Shown here: positions 1 through 7,654 of the stretch, in pieces
Layout: each line of letters begins with the position of its first letter
Numbering within the stretch: position 1 is the first letter of the stretch
NCBI GenBank assembly: GCA_012839385.1
Contig: DUNL01000286.1
Span: 1 to 42,156, forward strand
Reading direction: 5' to 3'
DNA from: Clostridiaceae bacterium
GTDB taxonomy: Bacteria; Bacillota; Clostridia; Saccharofermentanales; DTU023
Length of the DNA: 42,156 nt
The notes under the pieces: generated by a model
Database searches by the model: none
Seen by the model: only the letters and a program-made list of their open reading frames with translations
Told to the model about the DNA's origin: nothing
Program-made: the position numbers and the translations under genes

Positions 1-71
1 CTAGTGCGGTTATGTCGCAAAAAATAGAGACTACAATGTCGTAGAAACGATTTTGTATACTCCTTATCTCA

Positions 72-139
72 TTTCTGATGCAGGGCTGGCGCCGGGATTC
101 TTTTGCCCGGAAGACCTGGCGGCCAGACCTCATCAGAAA
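72..139. other. Long interrupted stem-loop of unknown role
   Basis: The segment folds on itself: 72-80 pairs with 131-139 (nine pairs), 82-84 with 128-130, 86-90 with 122-126, and 92-96 with 106-110, leaving a nine-base apical loop and one asymmetric internal loop (111-121). It lies downstream of the minus-strand nuclease gene. A minus-strand transcript leaving that gene would cross it, but no U-tract follows the stem on either strand, so it is not a standard terminator. It could be a 3' end element of that gene, or the leader of a gene beyond the left edge. The rest of 1-194 contains no coding region that I recognise. Confidence 0.5.
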
Positions 140-194
140 AAAATCTACCCCTTTTAATGATTATAGATTCATCAGAAAATCTTGAAGGCTTTCC

Positions 195-1820
195 TCATTT
201 ACCTGTAACCATATTTAAATCCAGCATATTCTTCTTGATTTGCGTCAAGATCATCTGCATATCACTAAGCTGTTCTTCACTAAGCTCATAAAGATCATGT
301 GGGCGATCTTCCCAGGATCCCATCATACGACCGACCTCATCAATCAATCTGCCCATCTCAAGAATATCAGGAGTAGAGATATCAATTGAAGTACTGAGAT
401 GAGTCTTTTCACCTAGGAAATCCAATTCATCGCCGTAGCGAGGAATAGCTACATTGATGCCGAAATTTTCCTCAATATTCTTCTTGAGAGGCAACATCTC
501 CCTGGACTCACCATGTACCAGCACAACCTGTTTAGGTTTGGTCTTAAAACCATCTAACCAGTCCAAAAGAGCCGGTTTATCAGCATGAGCTGAAAAACCC
601 GGCATGCTATAAATAGAGGCTTTGACATCTAACCAGGCTCCGGCGATCTTTACTTTATCTTCAATGCCGTCCAGAATAATACGCCCCAAAGTTCCAATCG
701 CCTGATAACCTACAAATATTATCGCTGACAACGGATCCCAGATATTGTACTTGAGATGATGACGAACGCGTCCGCCGGTACACATCCCGCTGGCCGATAT
801 TATCACTTTAGGCGCTCGATTGAGGTTTAGCGCTTTGGATTCCTCTACCGAACGTGTATAAACCAGATTAGGAAAATCGAAGATATTGTCTCCTCTTTTT
901 ACTAAACCTTGCGCCTCCTCATCTAACAGGTCGGTGTGCCGCATGAATACCGCGGTAGCCTTAGTAGCCATAGGGCTGTCTACATAGATAGGAACATGTC
1001 TGGGATTGGCATGGCCACCATACTCATAATACTTATTCATCTCATACAGTAATTCCTGTGTACGTCCTATAGCGAAGCTAGGAATAATAACAGTCCCACC
1101 CTTACCGGTAGTACTGTTAATAACCCTCATCAAATTATCCAAGGAGTTCTGATAATCATCATGAACGGTATTGCCATAGGTCGATTCCAGTACAACAAGA
1201 TCAGCAGCATCAATATAAGACGGATCTCGAATCAGCAAGTGATTATGCATACCCAGGTCGCCTGAAAAAACTACTTTTGTTGTTTTGTCGCTCTCGGTTA
1301 TCCAGAGCTCAACTATGGCCGCGCCCAGAATATGGCCGGCATCCTGAAAACGCATGCGAATATTAGGCGTTATCTCAACCATCTCACCATAATAATGAGG
1401 TTCAAACAGCCTCATAGCTTCTACTACATCATAAGAATCATAGAGTGGTTCCAGCAACTTCTCACCAGCTCGCTGTCTTTTCTTGTTCTCCCACTGAATA
1501 TCAAAATATTGGATTTGCGCGGAATCCTGTAGCATAATATCGACTAAATCTATAGTCGCTTCAGTAGCATAAATTGTTTTAGCGAAACCTTCTTTGACCA
1601 GCTTGGGAATCCTACCTGAGTGATCAATATGAGCATGTGTCAATATCATAAAATCCAGTTGGGAAGCATCATAAGGGAAGTCCTTACGGTTCCTTGCTTC
1701 TTCGCTGGCGCTACCCTGAAACATGCCACAATCAATCAGGAAATTCTCACCATTCTCAGTCGTGACGAGAAAATTTGAGCCCGTGACGTCTTCCGTCGCT
1801 CCATAAAACTTAATCTTCAT
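195..1820 (-). CDS. MBL-fold beta-CASP RNA-processing exonuclease
   Basis: A 541-residue cytoplasmic protein of the metallo-beta-lactamase/beta-CASP family (YSH1/CPSF73-like RNA nucleases). The zinc-binding signature THAHIDH sits at residues 61-67, after the first strands and the DCGMFQG motif. Further family motifs follow: FSGDLG, then PSFAIGRTQELLY at the start of the beta-CASP cap, then SASGMCTGGR, and FSAHAD near the C-terminal RMMBL segment, with the late histidine in LVHGE. Length is normal for the family, and all ligands expected of an active enzyme appear present. The ATG start follows a purine-rich GGAAAGCGGA site. The gene is transcribed leftward after mnmA with a gap of about 170 bases, so it may have its own promoter. 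The substrate RNA cannot be told from sequence, and an RNase J assignment is not favoured because the protein resembles the archaeal/eukaryotic-like branch. Confidence 0.9.
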   Translation of the reverse strand: MKIKFYGATEDVTGSNFLVTTENGENFLIDCGMFQGSASEEARNRKDFPYDASQLDFMILTHAHIDHSGRIPKLVKEGFAKTIYATEATIDLVDIMLQDSAQIQYFDIQWENKKRQRAGEKLLEPLYDSYDVVEAMRLFEPHYYGEMVEITPNIRMRFQDAGHILGAAIVELWITESDKTTKVVFSGDLGMHNHLLIRDPSYIDAADLVVLESTYGNTVHDDYQNSLDNLMRVINSTTGKGGTVIIPSFAIGRTQELLYEMNKYYEYGGHANPRHVPIYVDSPMATKATAVFMRHTDLLDEEAQGLVKRGDNIFDFPNLVYTRSVEESKALNLNRAPKVIISASGMCTGGRVRHHLKYNIWDPLSAIIFVGYQAIGTLGRIILDGIEDKVKIAGAWLDVKASIYSMPGFSAHADKPALLDWLDGFKTKPKQVVLVHGESREMLPLKKNIEENFGINVAIPRYGDELDFLGEKTHLSTSIDISTPDILEMGRLIDEVGRMMGSWEDRPHDLYELSEEQLSDMQMILTQIKKNMLDLNMVTGK

Positions 1821-1942
1821 TCCGCTTTCCTTTCGTAGCCTGTCCCCAAGATTTGTCTAACTATATTTACTTTCAGTAATATGTTGCTCCTAATTAAGCC
1901 GCCCGGTAGTGACCTAAAATTTTCTTTCTACACCGGGGCATA

Positions 1943-1959
1943 TATACAACTATTGTATA
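1943..1959. promoter_or_regulatory. 17-bp perfect palindrome, possible operator
   Basis: TATACAA and TTGTATA arms are separated by CTA, in the 171-base gap between the end of mnmA and the start of the nuclease gene. The symmetry and position fit a repressor site for the nuclease gene, but no strong -35/-10 pair was found around it. It could also be a chance AT-rich dyad. Confidence 0.35.
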
Positions 1960-1991
1960 CGAAATCTGAGTACAAAACTAAATTATCTAAC

Positions 1992-3092
1992 CTAATGGCT
2001 GTCACGAACAATGCCTCCCCCTACAACCATATCCTCCAGATAAAAGACGACAGATTGTCCGGGTGCCGGTATTATTATTTTTTTTGCGAACGCTACTTCG
2101 ATAAGATCAGCTGACAATTGCCTAATCCTGGCAGCGACCTCCGGAGCTCGATATCTGGTCTGAGTTGCTACCCACAGGGGAGAAGCAAGCTGCGGCGAGG
2201 CTATTAAATTAATATTGTCCACCAGGATCTTATCTCTGTACAGTTCCCTTTTGGCGCCCAATATTATCTCGTTTTTAATCGCGTCTTTACGTAAAACATA
2301 ATAGGGTTCCCCCATCGCTACTCCCAGACCCTTACGTTGTCCTACCGTGTAATGGATCAGACCTCGATGTTGTCCCAAGATTTTGCCGCTACTGCTAACT
2401 ATATTACCGGGTTTTCGCTTGCCAACTTCTCGCTCGATAAAGGACGCGTAGTCACCGTCCGGTACAAAACAGAGATCTTGGCTATCTCTCTGAGTGGCAG
2501 AAATCAGTCCCCGATCAGAAGCAAAGTCACGGACCTGTTCCTTACTCAACTTGCCTAAGGGAAGCAAAAGACGCCCTAACTGTTCCTGTTGGAGACGGTA
2601 AAGCATATAACTTTGATCTTTTTGCTTGTCCTTTGCTTTAAAAAGAAGATGGCGATTTGAACTATGATCCCAGCCAGCGTCATTTACTTGTACCGTTGTT
2701 TCAGTTGTTGCTTGGTCTGACTTGGACCCGGCATATTTTATACGAGCGTAGTGACCGCTAGCGATCAGAGCGATTTTACGTCGGTCTGCCTCCGCCAGCA
2801 AGGCGCTTAGTTTGACCTCAGCATTGCAACGTACACAGGGATTAGGGGTATTGCCCTCTACATAATCGTTAATAAACGGAGATATAACCTGAGTATGGAA
2901 TTGTTCCCTGACATCAATGATTTGAAAAGGTATAGAAAGTTGCTCACAGATAGCGGCGGCGATAGCGGTATTCTCATGCCCGTGCATCATGAGCATAACG
3001 CCATAGCAGTCATATCCCTGTTCCTTTAGGAGTGCCGCGGCTACACTGGAATCTACGCCGCCACTCATCGCAACCAAAACCGATTTAGCCAT
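1992..3092 (-). CDS. mnmA: tRNA-specific 2-thiouridylase MnmA
   Basis: MnmA places sulfur on C2 of the wobble uridine 34 in Lys, Glu and Gln tRNAs, using ATP and persulfide sulfur. The PP-loop SGGVDSS lies at residues 10-16. The two catalytic cysteines are recognisable as C89 (in NPCVRCN) and C208 (in DSQDLCF). GHYARI, KDQSYML and HYTVGQRKGLG are family motifs, and a C-terminal beta-barrel domain is present. At 366 residues it is normal in length, but about 25 hydrophilic residues (roughly 121-147, rich in Ser, Thr and Asp) are inserted between GHYARI and the KDQSY motif. The start ATG has no visible Shine-Dalgarno sequence. The promoter is shared back to back with the threonine-synthase-like gene. 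Identification is firm. Confidence 0.95.
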   Translation of the reverse strand: MAKSVLVAMSGGVDSSVAAALLKEQGYDCYGVMLMMHGHENTAIAAAICEQLSIPFQIIDVREQFHTQVISPFINDYVEGNTPNPCVRCNAEVKLSALLAEADRRKIALIASGHYARIKYAGSKSDQATTETTVQVNDAGWDHSSNRHLLFKAKDKQKDQSYMLYRLQQEQLGRLLLPLGKLSKEQVRDFASDRGLISATQRDSQDLCFVPDGDYASFIEREVGKRKPGNIVSSSGKILGQHRGLIHYTVGQRKGLGVAMGEPYYVLRKDAIKNEIILGAKRELYRDKILVDNINLIASPQLASPLWVATQTRYRAPEVAARIRQLSADLIEVAFAKKIIIPAPGQSVVFYLEDMVVGGGIVRDSH

Positions 3093-3127
3093 AAAAACAA
3101 AATAATACGCGGAGTTTAATTATCTAC

Positions 3128-3157
3128 ATTATATTACACAAAATTTATTTATTCTAA
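3128..3157 (-). promoter_or_regulatory. Probable mnmA promoter
   Basis: On the minus strand a TATAAT -10 box (3128-3133) follows TTAGAA (3152-3157) with an 18-base spacer. The -10 matches perfectly but the -35 is weak. It would start transcription about 30 bases upstream of mnmA. Confidence 0.45.
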
Positions 3158-3179
3158 GCGGCCACAACAAACAGCTTCC

Positions 3180-3188
3180 TGCTAAAAT
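3180..3188 (+). promoter_or_regulatory. Extended -10 box placing transcription start at the ATG
   Basis: TGCTAAAAT is an extended -10 element ending six bases before the ATG at 3195. With the usual spacing, transcription would begin at or next to the start codon, giving a leaderless mRNA. No good -35 is present and no Shine-Dalgarno precedes the ATG, which agrees with leaderless translation but does not prove it. Confidence 0.4.
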
Positions 3189-3194
3189 GACAGT

Positions 3195-4520
3195 ATGATG
3201 GATTTTGTCTGTGCCAAATGCGGTACTACTGTCGCAGCAGTGGTAGCGGGTTATCGTTGTGACTGTGGGGGTCTGTGGCAAACTACAGTCAGTAAGACAT
3301 GCTTACCTTTCAGCGTTCGTGATATAAAAACAATTAATCCCGGCTTGGCCAGATATTCTACCTTTCTACCGGTAAAGGAAGAGTTTCTGATTAATCTCAG
3401 CCTGCGCGAAGAAATTACACCTCTCATTACTTTGACGGCGGATCTAATTGTCAAAGACGAGTCAGCCTTACCTCACGGCTCATTTAAAGACAGAGGGGCT
3501 TTTACCTTGATAGCTTTCGCCCAAATGATAGGGGCTGAAAGGATTGTGCAGGACAGTAGTGGCAACGCCGGACTAAGTGTCGCTTTCTACTCCGCTAAGG
3601 CCGGTCTTCCTTGTGAGATATATTTGCCGGCCGGGACCAGCTTGAGCAAGCAAGCTCAACTTAGAAAATCCGGCGCTCAAGTCCATCTCATTACGGGCTC
3701 GCGTGATCACTGCGCCGATGTGCTGAAAGCGCGTCTTGACGCCCAAAGCAACCGCGCTGGCGATGCTTCAGGTGAACTAAACCGGGCTACTGAATACAGC
3801 TATAAAGATCAAGCATATCCCGGATCCGGTTTTCTTAGTAAAAATAGGAACGCGAATCAAACTTTCTCCAATCCCAATATACTTTCTGAATGTAGAGACA
3901 CTGAAGATATCCCTGTCTTGGCTGATTACTCTCAAGTGACAGAAAAGCATGGGTTTAATTCCGAGCCGAAGGTAATAGATAAGCTTCCTTTCTACGCCAG
4001 TCATGTTTATCAGCCGCTTTTCTATCAGGGAGTTAAAACTATTATTTATGAGATTTTTGAGCAATTGCAAAGGATACCGAAGCATATTTTCCTACCTGTT
4101 GGGAATGGCACACTGCTACTGGGAATTATTCAAGGTTTGCGGGATTTAGCGACTGCCGGTCTAATAGATACTTTCCCACGGCTAATAGCTGCTCAAAGCA
4201 ATAATTGCGCGCCGTTGGCGACAGCTTGGCGACGAAATGAAGACTACCCTTTACCCATCATGCCGCAAGCTACTGTCGCTGAAGGAATCGCGATTGCCAG
4301 GCCGCAAAGAGGAAGAGAAATTCTCTCTATAGCTCGCAGATACCCTATCAGTTTTCAAACGGTCAGTGAGGAAAGTATCGAAAAGGCCAGAATTAAAATG
4401 GCAGAGCATGGCCTGCCAATGGAACCTACCGCCGCCGTAGCCTTCGCGTCATATATTGACTTTTGCCAACGCTATGGAAAGCCCGCCGATACTCTGATTC
4501 CTTTAACCGGAAATAATTAA
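3195..4520 (+). CDS. Threonine synthase-like PLP enzyme with an internal insertion
   Basis: This is a fold-type II PLP-dependent enzyme of the threonine synthase group, which converts O-phosphohomoserine to threonine. The N-terminus has a zinc-ribbon-like pattern (C6, C9, C22, C24), as in archaeal-type ThrC. The PLP lysine is K98 in PHGSFKDRG, with the substrate loop SSGNAG at 121-126 and the glycine-rich PVGNGTLLLG loop further on. Residues of about 184-262 form a hydrophilic insertion rich in Asn, Ser and Asp, between GSRDHCADVLKA and LPFYASHVYQP; in ordinary homologues these segments are nearly adjacent. It therefore reaches 441 residues. No frame break is seen, so the insertion is translated if the gene is expressed. 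The first ATG is followed directly by a second, with no Shine-Dalgarno. No other threonine-pathway gene is nearby. A related lyase activity on another phospho-amino acid cannot be excluded. Confidence 0.8.
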   Translation: MMDFVCAKCGTTVAAVVAGYRCDCGGLWQTTVSKTCLPFSVRDIKTINPGLARYSTFLPVKEEFLINLSLREEITPLITLTADLIVKDESALPHGSFKDRGAFTLIAFAQMIGAERIVQDSSGNAGLSVAFYSAKAGLPCEIYLPAGTSLSKQAQLRKSGAQVHLITGSRDHCADVLKARLDAQSNRAGDASGELNRATEYSYKDQAYPGSGFLSKNRNANQTFSNPNILSECRDTEDIPVLADYSQVTEKHGFNSEPKVIDKLPFYASHVYQPLFYQGVKTIIYEIFEQLQRIPKHIFLPVGNGTLLLGIIQGLRDLATAGLIDTFPRLIAAQSNNCAPLATAWRRNEDYPLPIMPQATVAEGIAIARPQRGREILSIARRYPISFQTVSEESIEKARIKMAEHGLPMEPTAAVAFASYIDFCQRYGKPADTLIPLTGNN

Positions 4521-4719
4521 CCAAGGCTAAACCACACTTAACAAGCAATAGGCTATTGGCGTCCGCATAGTGTAATTCATGATACGGTACCGATTTCAAG
4601 CAATTTTAACAAAGCGCGGTCTCAAGATACTCAACAGAGAAGATAGCGATAATTTGTGAGCTGTTAAGTTTATTTCGCTGGCAACGTGATAAAATAATTA
4701 TCGTAATTAGATAATTTTT

Positions 4720-4758
4720 GGAGGTTTGGCACTATTACTAAAGCTGTCGATAAGTGCC
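4720..4758 (+). promoter_or_regulatory. Ribosome binding site separated from its start codon by a hairpin
   Basis: The only Shine-Dalgarno near the DUF3048 gene is GGAGG at 4720-4724, 42 bases before the ATG at 4767. Between them lies a stem, GGCACT (4728-4733) with AGTGCC (4753-4758). If the stem forms, the site is brought to about 11 bases from the ATG. No in-frame ATG, GTG or TTG occurs at normal spacing; only an ATT (4734) does. Confidence 0.45.
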
Positions 4759-4766
4759 TCTTATTT

Positions 4767-5876
4767 ATGAAAAAAACAGTAACTGTCTTAACTATGCTTT
4801 GCTTAGTTATAATCCTAACATCCTGCGGGAAAAAGGATCCCGCGCGAACCGAGGGAATACCTGAAGTTAAAACTGAGATGACAACTGAAGTTAAGACCGA
4901 TCAGACAAAGGCTCCGGAAACAATTGGCTCCGGCGAGACTGAAGTTTCGGCGCGGACAGAGCAGGAGACGGAAATTGAATCTACTGAGCTTAAGGCGCCG
5001 TCAGGAGAAGTTATACCGATGTTTGCCGAGCGCTACCCCGCTGCGTTTATGATTAACAATCAAACTGAGGCCAGGCCTCAGTCCGGTCTATCAAAAGCTA
5101 AGTTGATTTATCAAATGCTGACCGAAGGGCGAACTACCAGACTACTACTGCTTACTGACGCCCAAGAAGGAGTTGTCGGCCCGATAAGAAGCGCCCGACC
5201 CGCCTATTTGGACCTAGTAGCCCAGGAGCAAGCCTTTTATGTTCACGCGGGCAATTATCGTGTTATAGCGGCCAGCCCCGTCAAGAATGATATTAAGACC
5301 CTTGACGCGCTCAAAGGATACTTTCATATGTATTACCGCACTAAGCATCGCAAATCTCCCCATAACTTTTATACTACACTGGAAAATGTTTATCGGAACG
5401 CGAAAAAGGCGTATGGTAGTGTCATACCCGCGGAACCCGTACGTGGTCTGTATTTGCAAAAGGAGTTCGTATTACCGGGCGGGGGAGAAGATGTAAAGTC
5501 TGTCAGCTATAATTTCAGCTCGCTTAAAGAAAAATTCCAATACGACGCCCAGACAAAATCCTATAAGAAATATAATAATGGCCAGGCTCTGGTTGATGAA
5601 CAGACCAAGAAAGATTTGGAAGTAGCCAATATTATTGTCTTGCATAGACCGCATGGACTAATGCCGAATGGGATACATAACAAAGTTGATTGGATAGGTC
5701 AAGGCGACGCTACTTATCTGACCGGAGGCAAGAAATATGCCATTACCTGGAGCAAAGATGACCATACCTCCCCTCTTCTCTATTTCATCGAAGGTGAGGA
5801 GTTGGTGCTGAATCCGGGTCTAACCTGGGTGATCGTTGTCGATGACAAGGCTCTTAAAACTGTAAGCTATGATTAA
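4767..5876 (+). CDS. DUF3048 (YerB-like) lipoprotein
   Basis: A 369-residue exported lipoprotein: a lysine start, a hydrophobic stretch and the lipobox LTSC at about residues 17-20, then a Thr/Glu/Lys-rich linker up to about residue 85. The rest matches the DUF3048 family (YerB): AFMINNQTEARPQSGLSKA, then a TEGRTTRLLLL segment and GPIRSARPAYLDL in the N-terminal domain. A C-terminal domain ends in NPGLTWVIVVD. The family is common in Gram-positive bacteria and its biochemical role is not known. It stands alone between a gene end and a strong inverted repeat. No canonical Shine-Dalgarno lies close to the ATG. The lipobox position supports this start, since extending upstream would move the signal peptide inward. 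Confidence 0.88.
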   Translation: MKKTVTVLTMLCLVIILTSCGKKDPARTEGIPEVKTEMTTEVKTDQTKAPETIGSGETEVSARTEQETEIESTELKAPSGEVIPMFAERYPAAFMINNQTEARPQSGLSKAKLIYQMLTEGRTTRLLLLTDAQEGVVGPIRSARPAYLDLVAQEQAFYVHAGNYRVIAASPVKNDIKTLDALKGYFHMYYRTKHRKSPHNFYTTLENVYRNAKKAYGSVIPAEPVRGLYLQKEFVLPGGGEDVKSVSYNFSSLKEKFQYDAQTKSYKKYNNGQALVDEQTKKDLEVANIIVLHRPHGLMPNGIHNKVDWIGQGDATYLTGGKKYAITWSKDDHTSPLLYFIEGEELVLNPGLTWVIVVDDKALKTVSYD

Positions 5877-5917
5877 TAGCAATAACTTTCAACAAAATCA
5901 ATACTATTCCCAATTTT

Positions 5918-5962
5918 ACTAAGCACAGCCGCTTCCCTCTGATAAAAGCGGCTGTGCTTAGT
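5918..5962. terminator. 17-bp perfect inverted repeat between convergent genes
   Basis: Arms 5918-5934 and 5946-5962 are perfectly complementary with an 11-base loop. It sits between the convergent DUF3048 and uracil permease genes, where a two-way terminator is expected. Neither side has a run of more than four T residues, so U-tract support is poor. Confidence 0.6.
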
Positions 5963-6050
5963 ATTAATGAAGTTATAACAGGATGAGTGACCTCGCCCTG
6001 GAAAATTACAGTCTCTGTATTTTTACGGCACTGGCTCTAACAATGAGCTA

Positions 6051-7400
6051 CTACTTTTTGTCACTCACCCCGGAAAAATCCACGCCGGTGCCTTTTGGAG
6101 CTTCAGTACTGAAGACATAATCCTTGCCCGGTAAGATCGCGTTGAGCAGGATGCCTACAATAGCCGCGATAGCCAATCCCGAGAGACGTATCTCTGTTGA
6201 ACCTATGGTGAAGCTTAGTCCGTTTACAGCCTCAAAGCCCAGAGCAGTAACCAGAATGGATGCCGCTACAATCAAGTTGCGACTCGAAGTGAGGTCTACC
6301 TGATTTTCTACCATATTACGGACACCGATAGCGGAGATCATGCCATAGAGAATCAGAGAAATTCCACCAATGACTGCCGCCGGTACACTCTCAATAATTC
6401 CGCTAAAAACCGGGAAGAAACTGGCCAAGATAGCGAAACAAGCCGCAATTTGCATGACTCTCGGCGCGTAGACTCGAGTTAAAACCAAAACTCCGGTATT
6501 CTCACCGTAAGTCGTGTTAGCAGGACCTCCAAAAGCTGCCGCCATACTGGTAGCTAGACCATCACCCATCATTGTGCGATGGAGCCCGGGATCGACAATA
6601 TTGTTTCTACCTGTGGTAGCGCTGATAGCCGAAATGTCGCCTATATGTTCCATCATGGTAGCCAATGAAATGGGAATGATGGTAATAATAGCTGAGAGAT
6701 CAAAGACCATAAAGTTTTTGCTCTTAAGAGGTAGAGCAACTACATGCGCGCCTTGTAAAGGTGTAAAATCCACTCTATTCAAAACTAGGGCAACCAGATA
6801 TGCGACAACAATACCCAGCATGATGGGAATAATCTTAACCATACCCTTACCCCAAATATTACAAACGATCACCACTACAACAGCTATCATGGCAATTAAC
6901 CAGTCCGTTGAAGCACTGCTGATCGCTACCGGGGCCAAGATGAGGCCAATCGATATGATAATAGGACCGGTCACGACCGGAGGAAAGAATTTCATCACTC
7001 GCTCGACACCAAATAACTTGATTAGACCTGCTACTACAACATAAACCAAACCCGCGCAGAAAACTCCACCACTTGCTTTAGGTAAATTTTCCGCCACGAA
7101 ATCAGGAGAAGCGGGACCGCCCATAGTAATAGCATTGTAGCCGGCAATAAAGGCGAAAGACGAGCCCAGAAAAGCCGGGACTTTACCTTTGGTTATCAGA
7201 TGGAACAACAAGGTCCCCAGACCGGCCATCAATAAAGTAGTTGATACATCCAAGCCTGTAATCAAGGGAACGAGAATCGTCGCGCCGAACATGGCAAAAG
7301 CATGTTGCAAACCCAGCAACAAAGACTTGCCGACCGAAACACCTTCTAGTGAATAAAGTGGCTCTTCACCTAATTTAATTTTCACATTGGATTCACTCAT
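6051..7400 (-). CDS. uraA: Uracil/xanthine permease (NCS2 family)
   Basis: A 449-residue integral membrane nucleobase transporter of the NCS2 (UraA/PbuX) family, expected to carry uracil or xanthine in with protons. It starts with LLLGLQHAFAMFGATILVPL, the family's TM1 motif, and later shows MMEHIGDISAIS (TM8 with the substrate-site glutamate) and FGGPANTTYGENTGVL, the family signature with the second conserved glutamate. Length and about 14 membrane segments agree with the family. The TTYGENTGV version favours uracil over xanthine. The start ATG follows GGAGGTAAGTCG. A promoter and an attenuator-like terminator precede it, so transcription is probably controlled by premature termination. Confidence 0.92.
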   Translation of the reverse strand: MSESNVKIKLGEEPLYSLEGVSVGKSLLLGLQHAFAMFGATILVPLITGLDVSTTLLMAGLGTLLFHLITKGKVPAFLGSSFAFIAGYNAITMGGPASPDFVAENLPKASGGVFCAGLVYVVVAGLIKLFGVERVMKFFPPVVTGPIIISIGLILAPVAISSASTDWLIAMIAVVVVIVCNIWGKGMVKIIPIMLGIVVAYLVALVLNRVDFTPLQGAHVVALPLKSKNFMVFDLSAIITIIPISLATMMEHIGDISAISATTGRNNIVDPGLHRTMMGDGLATSMAAAFGGPANTTYGENTGVLVLTRVYAPRVMQIAACFAILASFFPVFSGIIESVPAAVIGGISLILYGMISAIGVRNMVENQVDLTSSRNLIVAASILVTALGFEAVNGLSFTIGSTEIRLSGLAIAAIVGILLNAILPGKDYVFSTEAPKGTGVDFSGVSDKK

Positions 7401-7416
7401 CGACTTACCTCCTCAT

Positions 7417-7459
7417 AAAAAAGCTGCCTCGAGACTGTAAAATCACATGTTCTCGGCAG
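7417..7459 (-). terminator. Leader terminator/attenuator of the uracil permease
   Basis: In the minus-strand leader CTGCCGAGA (7459-7451) pairs with TCTCGAGGCAG (7434-7424), leaving a small bulge, and is followed at once by six Us (7422-7417), just ahead of the ribosome binding site. A competing stem, TGTAAAA with TTTTACA, encloses the 5' arm of the terminator and could act as antiterminator. Pyrimidine-salvage genes in Firmicutes are often controlled this way by PyrR. I see only a poor match to the PyrR-binding consensus (around GGTACGAGAGACTT), so the effector is not assigned. Confidence 0.65.
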
Positions 7460-7544
7460 TTTTACAACGGGTAGTCGCAGTAGAACTACAATCGCATAGA
7501 AATCTTACAAGTCTCTCGTACCTGCTTAAAGCTTTCTGGCAGTG

Positions 7545-7573
7545 ATTGTGACATAGTGCGCAGTTCCTGTCAA
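7545..7573 (-). promoter_or_regulatory. Uracil permease promoter
   Basis: On the minus strand TTGACA (7568-7573) and CACAAT (7545-7550) are spaced by exactly 17 bases. The -35 is a perfect consensus and the -10 matches at four of six bases. It gives a leader of about 135 bases holding the attenuator. Confidence 0.65.
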
Positions 7574-7654
7574 CATAATTCTTGTAAGTTTATCAGTTTG
7601 CAGTGATTATTTTTTGTCGAAGGCGTCTTAAATAAGGCCGGTACTTCAGGCCGA

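Noticed and set aside
72-139. CUGAUGA and GAAA segments on the minus strand, as in a hammerhead ribozyme
   Set aside because: Both segments are paired with each other in the outer stem, whereas a hammerhead core needs them unpaired, and stems I and III cannot be drawn.
6514-7044. A 176-codon open frame opposite the uracil permease
   Set aside because: It lies fully antisense to a clear membrane protein; its composition is the mirror of that gene and there is no ribosome binding site.
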